Both the position numbers and the translations under genes were made by a program. From Alphaproteobacteria bacterium UBA6347 (GTDB lineage Bacteria > Pseudomonadota > Alphaproteobacteria > CAAGCB01 > CAG-977), in assembly GCA_002440235.1 (NCBI GenBank), contig DJRZ01000029.1, positions 1 through 11,928 on the forward strand: a DNA stretch of 11,928 nucleotides, given 5' to 3'. Of the stretch, positions 6,455 through 11,928 are shown piece after piece; within the stretch, counting starts at the first letter, position 1; each line of letters starts with the position of its first letter. The notes beneath the pieces were generated by a model. The model had not been told where the DNA came from. It did no database searches and saw nothing but the letters and a program-made list of their open reading frames with translations.

Positions 6455-7081
6455 ATGACGGAAGAAGCACCTAAAACACCGGAACAGCTGAAAGCGGAAG
6501 CCGCCGCAAAGGCGCAGGAAGTCGGTAAAAAACTGACGGGCTTTTTGGGCGGTCTGGCTGAAAAAGCCAAAAACATCGACATGAAGGATTTGACCGAAAA
6601 AGCGAAACAAAAAGTCAATGAAGTCAAAGACAAGGCGAACGAACTTAACGCCGGAAAAGCGGAAAAATCCATACCGGCGCGCGAAACGATTTCCGCCGAC
6701 GAAATGAAATCGCTGATTATCGGCGCGGCGCAAACCCCCGACGAAATTCCGAACGTCGTCCGCGCCGTGCTGGCGGACGTGACGCAGGGCGAACAGACCG
6801 TTTTGAAAATGAAATTCGGAACGGCGGCCGATCCCGCCTACGTCGCGCTGTCGGCAAAGGCGTTTTATCATTTCGCCAAGGCTTCCGACCAGTTTGTCGT
6901 TTCCGTTTATCCCGCGGCGGATATTGGCGCCTTTTCCCTGTTGCCCCCGCGCGGGGACACGGCGGGGCGTTTCGTCGTCATGACGCGCGCCGGCGAAGTC
7001 AAACTGACGGTCGCCAGTTTGGAAACATACGGAAAGACGCTGATTTTGTACAAAAAACTGCGCGAGCTGGTTGAAAAATAA
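6455..7081 (+). CDS. Uncharacterised protein with charged N-terminal amphipathic helix
   Basis: I do not recognise this 208-residue protein. The start is ATG 6455, preceded by GGGAG (6442-6446) at 8-nt spacing. An open frame running back to 6155 would cross the tRNA gene and is rejected. It has no signal peptide and no membrane segment. Residues about 10-70 are rich in Lys, Glu and Ala with few helix breakers (for example TEKAKQKVNEVKDKANEL), and suggest a long amphipathic or coiled helix resembling LEA-type or YtxH-like repeats. Residues about 78-208 look globular: helical up to about 145 (LIIGAAQTPDEIPNVVRAVL), then probably beta strands (QFVVSVYPAAD, GRFVVMTRAGEVKLTV) and a closing basic helix (KTLILYKKLRELVEK). 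Codon use is like that of the neighbours, and the clear RBS supports a real gene. No function is assigned. Confidence 0.85.
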   Translation: MTEEAPKTPEQLKAEAAAKAQEVGKKLTGFLGGLAEKAKNIDMKDLTEKAKQKVNEVKDKANELNAGKAEKSIPARETISADEMKSLIIGAAQTPDEIPNVVRAVLADVTQGEQTVLKMKFGTAADPAYVALSAKAFYHFAKASDQFVVSVYPAADIGAFSLLPPRGDTAGRFVVMTRAGEVKLTVASLETYGKTLILYKKLRELVEK

Positions 7082-7173
7082 GATTTCCGCGGCGGGCGGG
7101 GTTAACGAAAAAATAACGTCTTTTCGCTAGAAAAAAAACAAGGGTTTTCTGTGGACGCGAAGGGCGTTGTTTG

Positions 7174-8826
7174 ATGAAATCGTTGTTGAAATACGGCATT
7201 TTCGGTTGCGCTTTGCTGTGTTTTCCCCCGCGCGCCGCGTCGAACAGCGTCGGACTGAGTTTTGACGAATGGGTCGAGGAATTTCGTCGCGAAGCTGTGG
7301 AGGACGGCGTTTCGGCGCAAACGCTTGATTATGCTTTCCGCGACTTGCAGCTTGTGCCGAAAGTCGTTCAGTCCGACCGAAAACAGCCGGAATTTCGCCG
7401 CGATTTTCAAACGTATCTGGACAACGCCATTAACGACGCGCGCGTCAGGCGGGCGCGGGATTTGTTGGTGAAACACGCCGCTCTGTTCAAAAAAATCGAA
7501 CAAAAATATCGCGTTCCGGCAAATTATCTGGCGTCGTTTTGGGGAATGGAAACGGATTTCGGAAACGCCAAAGGCGATATTCCTACGCTGAACGCTTTGG
7601 CGACGCTGGCGTACGACACGCGCCGCCCCGCTTTTTTCAGAACGGAACTGATGTACGGCGTCCACTTGGCGCAAAACGGGCTTCCCGTTGAAAAAATGCG
7701 CGGTTCGTGGGCGGGGGCGGTCGGCAATTTCCAATTCATGCCGTCGACGTTCAGTCACTTCGGAACGGATTACGACGACGACGGTCAGATCGATTTATGG
7801 GACAGTCTGCCGGACGCTTTGGCGTCCGCGGCGAATTATTTGTCGGCGGAGGGGTGGAATCCCGGCGTCGGCTGGGGCAGGGAGGTCCTGTTGCCCAAAA
7901 AGTTCGACTGGAACATGATCGAACGTCAGAAAACGCTGAAAGAATGGCTGGACGACGGCGTCGTTTTTGCCGATTCCGCCGATGCCGCAGAACCGCCGTC
8001 CACAAAGGCGAAGCTGTTTTTGCCGGCGGGAATCCACGGTCCGGCGTTTTTGACGTATTCCAATTTCGACGTGATTTTGAAATGGAACAAGTCCGTTCTG
8101 TACGCGGTCGCCGTCGGGCATCTGGCGGACAGAATCCAATCCAAGCCGCCTTTTTCGAAAAAATATTTTCAGCGCGGCGCGATGTTCACGATGGAAAACG
8201 CGCAGGAAGTGCAGGAACTGCTGTCGAAAATGGGACTGTACGAAGACGAAATCGACGGTTTTCTGGGACGCAAAAGCCGCGAAGCCGTGCGGAAATTTCA
8301 AGATTTGTACGGTCTGCCCGCCGACGGGTACGCCAACGCGTCTCTGCTGCACTTTATGCGGCTGGCGGTCGGCGGCGGAGAAAAGCGCAAGACGCTGACT
8401 TTTGACGAAATTGCGGAATTGCAGCGCATTTTGACAAAGGGATCATATTACATCGGTCCCGTCGACGGCAAGCTGGGGCGCGCGACGCTGGCGGGGATCG
8501 ATTTGTTCAAAACCGTCTACGGCATCGAGGCGGACGGCGTGAACAGGACTTTGCTGGAAAAAATGCGCGTTCAATTCGCCCGCGGCATGGAAAACGGCGA
8601 AATCGACCCGCTGGTCAAAGAACACATCAGGCAAGAGGCGGAACGCAAAAAGGCTTTGGAAAAAGAGCGGAGAAAAGCCGAACAGGCGCGCCGCAAGTTG
8701 TTGAAAAAACAAAAGAAAAAACAAGCTAAAAGCAAATCCGCCAAACGCCGTTCCGCCAAAACGGGAAAAAACGCCGCGAAAAAGGCGGAAGCCGCAAAAA
8801 AAATCGTCTTTGTCGCCTTGATTTGA
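7174..8826 (+). CDS. MltB-type lytic murein transglycosylase with two PG-binding repeats
   Basis: This enzyme cleaves the MurNAc-GlcNAc bond of peptidoglycan and forms 1,6-anhydro-MurNAc ends in the periplasm. I use ATG 7174 (550 residues, AAGGG 9 nt upstream); TTG 7171 adds one residue. Residues 1 to about 22 form a signal peptide. No good lipobox is seen, so it is probably soluble, unlike MltB itself. The SLT_2 domain covers about 28-322, with catalytic Glu126 in GMETDFG, GNFQFMPSTF (184-193) and an EF-hand-like loop with Asp199, 201, 203, 207 and 210. Two peptidoglycan-binding repeats follow (about 340-397 and 408-465), each with a VDGxLGRxT/R-like core. The last approximately 65 residues are an Arg/Lys/Ala tail ending in a short hydrophobic IVFVALI. 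A run of eight A (8796-8803) lies near the end. rlpA follows after 44 nt. Confidence 0.92.
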   Translation: MKSLLKYGIFGCALLCFPPRAASNSVGLSFDEWVEEFRREAVEDGVSAQTLDYAFRDLQLVPKVVQSDRKQPEFRRDFQTYLDNAINDARVRRARDLLVKHAALFKKIEQKYRVPANYLASFWGMETDFGNAKGDIPTLNALATLAYDTRRPAFFRTELMYGVHLAQNGLPVEKMRGSWAGAVGNFQFMPSTFSHFGTDYDDDGQIDLWDSLPDALASAANYLSAEGWNPGVGWGREVLLPKKFDWNMIERQKTLKEWLDDGVVFADSADAAEPPSTKAKLFLPAGIHGPAFLTYSNFDVILKWNKSVLYAVAVGHLADRIQSKPPFSKKYFQRGAMFTMENAQEVQELLSKMGLYEDEIDGFLGRKSREAVRKFQDLYGLPADGYANASLLHFMRLAVGGGEKRKTLTFDEIAELQRILTKGSYYIGPVDGKLGRATLAGIDLFKTVYGIEADGVNRTLLEKMRVQFARGMENGEIDPLVKEHIRQEAERKKALEKERRKAEQARRKLLKKQKKKQAKSKSAKRRSAKTGKNAAKKAEAAKKIVFVALI

Positions 8827-8870
8827 ACGCGCGAAATCGTTATTGTTGCGGAATACGAAAGGATAGGAAG

Positions 8871-10001
8871 ATGCGTTCGTTTGTAAGATTTCTTTTTTTG
8901 ACAACGGCTTTGACGCTGACGGCTTGCACCGACAACGCGCAGACGTTTTCGTCGACCGCCGCGACGGACAAACAGCCGCGGCAGTCCCGATCCGCCGCGA
9001 AAACGACGGGCGGCTATTACAAGGTCGGCACGCCGTATCAGGTCGAAGGCATCTGGTATCTGCCCAAAGAGGATTACACTTACAAGGAAATCGGCGTCGC
9101 GTCGTGGTACGGTCCGGATTTTCACAACGGCATCACGGCGAACGGCGAATTGTACGACATGCACGGATTGACCGCCGCGCACCGGACTTTGCCGCTGCCC
9201 AGCGTCGTCAAAGTGACCAACCTGCAAAACGGTCGGTCGCTGGTTTTGCGCGTGAACGACCGCGGACCGTTTAAAAACAACCGCGTCATCGACGTTTCCA
9301 AACGCGCCGCCCAGCTGTTGGGGTTTGAAGCGCAGGGAACGACGCAGGTTCAGGTCGAAATCATGCCCGAAGAAAGCAAAAAGCTGAAAGAGGAAATGCT
9401 GGCGGGGGCGGGCAAAACCGTCGCCAAAGCGTCGACCGCCGATTTGAACGCGGACGAATACGGCGCGCAATCCGTTGAAAAACCGCAAAGTTTGGGCGGA
9501 ATCGCCGACTACGACAGCAACACCGGCTACGGCGCGCCGCTGATTCCCGCGACCGCTCCCGTCAAGGAAAGTCCCTACAACGATTGGGATTCCGACATGC
9601 CGCGGGCAAAGGCGCAAAAAGTCGTCGGCGAAACGCCGAAAGCCGCCCCCGCGGCGGCTAAGTCGGCGGTAAAAACGCCCGCCGCCGTTCCCGCCGTCAA
9701 AAAGGTTCAGCCCGCCGTTTCAAAAACGGTCGCTCCCGGTTATTATGTCCAGCTGGGCGCGTTCGGCAGTTTGGAAAACGCCGAAAAAACGCGCGCCAAA
9801 GCCGCCGGATTCGGCAAAGCTTCGATTCTGCCCGTGACGGTCAATTCCAAAACGCTTTACCGCGTCCGCTTGGGACCCGATACCGCCAAAAAGGCTTTGG
9901 AAAATATGGATAAAGTGACGAACAACGGTTTCCCCGACGCTCGATTGGTCGAAGAAAAGGGACCCGCGACCGCCGGTCGGCGTCTGGACAACGCGTTTTG
10001 A
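8871..10001 (+). CDS. rlpA: Septal ring lytic transglycosylase RlpA (lipoprotein, SPOR domain)
   Basis: RlpA is an outer-membrane lipoprotein that gathers at the division site and, in Pseudomonas aeruginosa, cuts glycan strands that have lost their stem peptides. I start at ATG 8871 (376 residues), with AAAGGA (8858-8863) 7 nt upstream. An upstream TTG at 8823 would place a non-signal leader before the lipoprotein signal. The lipobox is LTAC with Cys19. The double-psi beta-barrel domain (about 74-165) shows GVASWYGPDFHNG, TANGE (Glu93), TAAHRTLP (His104) and VNDRGPF (Asp130). Glu93 and His104 match the spacing of the P. aeruginosa catalytic residues Glu120 and His131. An Ala/Pro/Lys-rich linker (about 255-288) leads to a SPOR domain (about 289-362, YYVQLGAFGSLENAE), which binds denuded septal glycan. 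It sits 11 nt before the carboxypeptidase gene. Confidence 0.96.
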   Translation: MRSFVRFLFLTTALTLTACTDNAQTFSSTAATDKQPRQSRSAAKTTGGYYKVGTPYQVEGIWYLPKEDYTYKEIGVASWYGPDFHNGITANGELYDMHGLTAAHRTLPLPSVVKVTNLQNGRSLVLRVNDRGPFKNNRVIDVSKRAAQLLGFEAQGTTQVQVEIMPEESKKLKEEMLAGAGKTVAKASTADLNADEYGAQSVEKPQSLGGIADYDSNTGYGAPLIPATAPVKESPYNDWDSDMPRAKAQKVVGETPKAAPAAAKSAVKTPAAVPAVKKVQPAVSKTVAPGYYVQLGAFGSLENAEKTRAKAAGFGKASILPVTVNSKTLYRVRLGPDTAKKALENMDKVTNNGFPDARLVEEKGPATAGRRLDNAF

Positions 10002-10012
10002 AAGCTTGAAAA

Positions 10013-11173
10013 ATGAAAAAGTACAAATCCCTGCTGTTGATGACGGTCTTCGCCGCCGCTTTCTGCCCGATTTCCGCGCGATCCATTGAAACGAAGGCGA
10101 AAAACGCCGCTTTGATGGATTACGAAACGGGGACGGTCTTTTATGAAAAAAACGCCGACGAAAGAATGGCGCCCGCGTCGATGAGCAAACTGATGACCGC
10201 CTATATGATTTTCGAACGCCTGAAAAACGGCGCGCTGTCTTTGGACGACGAATTTGTCGTCAGCGTCAACGCCTGGCGCAAAGGCGGGGCGAAAACGGGC
10301 AGTTCGACAATGTTTTTGAACAGCGGCAGCAGCGTGAAGCTGAGCGATTTGCTGCGCGGCATCATTGTTCAATCGGGCAACGACGCCTGCATCACGGCGG
10401 CGGAAAACATCGCCGGATCGGAACAGGATTTCGCCGAGCTCGCCAATCAAAGGGCGCAAGAGCTGGGATTGACCAACACTCACATGGCGAACGCGACGGG
10501 GTGGCCCAATCCGGAACATTATATGTCGCCGCGCGATCTGGCGACGCTGGCGGCGCGCATCATTCGCGAATTTCCCGAATATTACGGCATTTATTCCGAA
10601 AAGGAATTCACTTACAACGGCATCAAGCAAGGCAACAGAAATCCGCTGTTGTTTTCCATGCCCGACATCGCGGACGGCATGAAAACGGGGCACACCAGCA
10701 CGTCAGGATACGGGCTGGTCGGATCGGCGAAGAAAAACGGTCGCCGCATCATTATGGTGATCAACGGTTTGAAAACTCAGCGCGAACGCAGTGAAGAGGC
10801 TAAAAAGCTGATGCTGTGGGGATTCAGGGATTTCGACAACTATTCGATTCTGAAAAAAGACGTCGCCGTCGTCAACGTTCCCGTTTGGCTGGGCGGCGCG
10901 AAAAAGGTGTCCGCCGTCCCCGCCGAAAACGTCGTGCTGACTTTGCCGAAAGGTCGGCAGAAAAACGTCAAAGCGCGGGTCGTATATGAATCCCCCGTCA
11001 GCGCGCCTGTCAAAAAAGGACAGAAAATCGCCGAATTAACGCTGGAAATTCCCGAACGCGACGATATGAAAATCGATCTGTTCGCGAAAAGCGACGTCAG
11101 GCGTTTGGGGTATTTCGGACGGTTAAAGGAATTGATCAAGTACTTTTTGTTTCAAAGTTTCAGTCGGGGATAA
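10013..11173 (+). CDS. dacC: D-alanyl-D-alanine carboxypeptidase (PBP5/6 family)
   Basis: This is a periplasmic penicillin-binding protein that removes the terminal D-Ala from peptidoglycan pentapeptides, limiting crosslinking. The 386-residue protein has a signal peptide (residues 1 to about 23). All three active-site motifs are present: SMSK with Ser56 and Lys59, SGN at 121-123, and KTG at 224-226. A C-terminal beta-rich domain follows (about 277-355). It closes with an amphipathic helix (FGRLKELIKYFLFQSF), the usual membrane-surface anchor of PBP5. Only 11 nt separate it from rlpA and no strong Shine-Dalgarno sequence is seen, so translation may depend on the upstream gene. The dac symbol varies between genomes (dacA, dacC, dacF); the family is certain and the exact paralogue is not. 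Confidence 0.95.
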   Translation: MKKYKSLLLMTVFAAAFCPISARSIETKAKNAALMDYETGTVFYEKNADERMAPASMSKLMTAYMIFERLKNGALSLDDEFVVSVNAWRKGGAKTGSSTMFLNSGSSVKLSDLLRGIIVQSGNDACITAAENIAGSEQDFAELANQRAQELGLTNTHMANATGWPNPEHYMSPRDLATLAARIIREFPEYYGIYSEKEFTYNGIKQGNRNPLLFSMPDIADGMKTGHTSTSGYGLVGSAKKNGRRIIMVINGLKTQRERSEEAKKLMLWGFRDFDNYSILKKDVAVVNVPVWLGGAKKVSAVPAENVVLTLPKGRQKNVKARVVYESPVSAPVKKGQKIAELTLEIPERDDMKIDLFAKSDVRRLGYFGRLKELIKYFLFQSFSRG

Positions 11174-11178
11174 GCGCG

Positions 11179-11820
11179 GTGTCCGGTCATTTTTTCATCA
11201 CGTTTGAAGGCGGCGAGGGAACCGGGAAATCCACCCAAGCCAAATTGCTGGCGGAATTTTTGGAACAACGCGGGTATCCGTGCGTTCTGACGCGCGAACC
11301 GGGGGGATCTCCGGGGGCGGAGGAAATCCGCAATCTGGTCGTCAAAGGCGACGTCGGACGCTGGGACGTGATGACGGAGGCTTTGCTGATGTTCGCGGCG
11401 CGGCGCGACCATTTTGTCAAAACGATTTTGCCGGCGATGGAGCAGGGCAAAACCGTGATTTGCGACCGTTTCGCGGATTCGACGACCGCTTATCAGGGAT
11501 TCGGGTACGCCGACCGCGGATTGGGGCGCGAAGTGATTGAAAAAATTTACAAAGTCGTCGTCGGCGATTTCAAACCCGACTTGACGGTCATTTTGGACAT
11601 GCCTGTCGAACACGGCGTCGAACGCGCTTTAAAACGCGACGCAAACGCCAACCGGTACGAAAAAATGGGGCTGGATTTCCATCGCAATTTGCGCCAAGCC
11701 TTTTTGGAAATCGCGAAACGGGAACCAGAACGGTGCGCCGTCGTCGACGCGACGGGAACGGTGGAGCAAATCCGATCCGCCGTCGTCGATTTGGTGACGA
11801 AGCGTCTGCTGAAAGGCTGA
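11179..11820 (+). CDS. tmk: Thymidylate kinase
   Basis: This kinase phosphorylates dTMP to dTDP with ATP, an essential cytoplasmic step in making dTTP. The start is GTG 11179, with GGGGA (11166-11170) 8 nt upstream and 5 nt after the dacC stop. The 213-residue protein has a P-loop GGEGTGKST (11-19), TREPGGSPGAEEIR (38-51) for substrate binding, the CDRFADST motif (Asp96, Arg97) and a LID-type region, RALKRDANANRYEK (about 149-162). The length and all motifs are normal. The tmk-holB pair is a conserved alphaproteobacterial arrangement linking nucleotide supply and replication. Confidence 0.97.
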   Translation: MSGHFFITFEGGEGTGKSTQAKLLAEFLEQRGYPCVLTREPGGSPGAEEIRNLVVKGDVGRWDVMTEALLMFAARRDHFVKTILPAMEQGKTVICDRFADSTTAYQGFGYADRGLGREVIEKIYKVVVGDFKPDLTVILDMPVEHGVERALKRDANANRYEKMGLDFHRNLRQAFLEIAKREPERCAVVDATGTVEQIRSAVVDLVTKRLLKG

Positions 11821-11824
11821 AAAT

Positions 11825-11928
11825 ATGGATTTCGACGTCAAACAGCCCGAAGAACAATCGTCTTTGTTCGGATTTGACGCCGCGCAAAATTTGTTGCTGG
11901 ATTTGTGGAACCGCGGCACTTTGGCGGG
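11825..11928 (+). CDS. holB: DNA polymerase III subunit delta' (N-terminal fragment)
   Basis: The delta' subunit is part of the clamp loader that puts the beta sliding clamp on DNA. Only the first 34 codons are present, running off the window end. The ATG follows tmk by 4 nt, with AAGG (11813-11816) at 8-nt spacing. The peptide contains QPEEQSSLFGFDAAQNLLL and then DLWNRGTLAG. This fits the start of alphaproteobacterial HolB, which typically reads like 'L-GH-AAE-LLDAW-SGRLPHAWL'. Here the usual Gly-His is Gly-Phe. The P-loop would lie just beyond the window. The call rests on the N-terminal pattern plus the tmk context. Confidence 0.8.
   Translation, partial: MDFDVKQPEEQSSLFGFDAAQNLLLDLWNRGTLA

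Noticed and set aside
7102..7131. Possible promoter (TTAACG...GCTAGA) before the lytic transglycosylase
   Set aside because: The -10 match is poor, and I could not separate it from chance in an A/T-rich stretch. A weak 6-bp hairpin (CGAAAA/TTTTCG) there has no T-tract, so a terminator call was also dropped.
7174..7240. Lipoprotein signal in the lytic transglycosylase (Cys12 or Cys15)
   Set aside because: Neither IFGC nor ALLC is a convincing lipobox, and the hydrophobic stretch before Cys12 is too short. An ordinary Sec signal peptide fits better.

Overview
The window reads as chromosomal DNA of an alphaproteobacterium with moderate GC content and a compact genome. The evidence is gene order: acpS-lepB-rnc-era-recO-parC, and rlpA-dacC-tmk-holB, are both arrangements known from many alphaproteobacteria, and the proteins match that class (for example the [20 protein letters not shown] stretch of RecO). 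A finer placement, such as an uncultured gut or host-associated lineage, is only a guess. All recognisable protein genes lie on the + strand; the only minus-strand gene is a tRNA.

Region 1 (1-5369) is a tightly packed housekeeping operon. It holds the end of acpS (holo-ACP synthase), lepB (signal peptidase I), rnc (RNase III), era (ribosome-assembly GTPase), recO (recombination mediator) and parC (topoisomerase IV subunit A). Stops and starts overlap or lie within about 20 nt of each other, so translation is probably coupled.

Region 2 (5370-7081) is the accessory part. A pagP homologue (outer-membrane lipid A acyltransferase) follows parC by 11 nt. A roughly 220-nt non-coding stretch then holds two copies of a hairpin terminator, each fused to tRNA-Ser 3'-end sequence, with a cluster of further hairpins between them. 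The right-hand copy belongs to an intact tRNA-Ser(UGA) gene on the minus strand; the left-hand copy is a degenerate duplicate. After an AT-rich spacer that contains a likely tRNA promoter comes an unrecognised 208-residue protein with a long charged amphipathic helix.

Region 3 (7174-11928) is a cell-envelope and replication cluster: an MltB-type lytic transglycosylase with two peptidoglycan-binding repeats and a very basic tail, RlpA (septal lytic transglycosylase lipoprotein), a PBP5-type D-Ala-D-Ala carboxypeptidase, thymidylate kinase, and the first 34 codons of holB (DNA polymerase III delta'). The three wall enzymes act on glycan strands or stem peptides, and tmk and holB serve DNA replication.

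I found no CRISPR array, insertion sequence, phage gene or defence system. The least ordinary features are the PagP homologue, which has Met where E. coli PagP has the acyl-chain-measuring Gly88, and the duplicated tRNA-end/terminator unit beside it.
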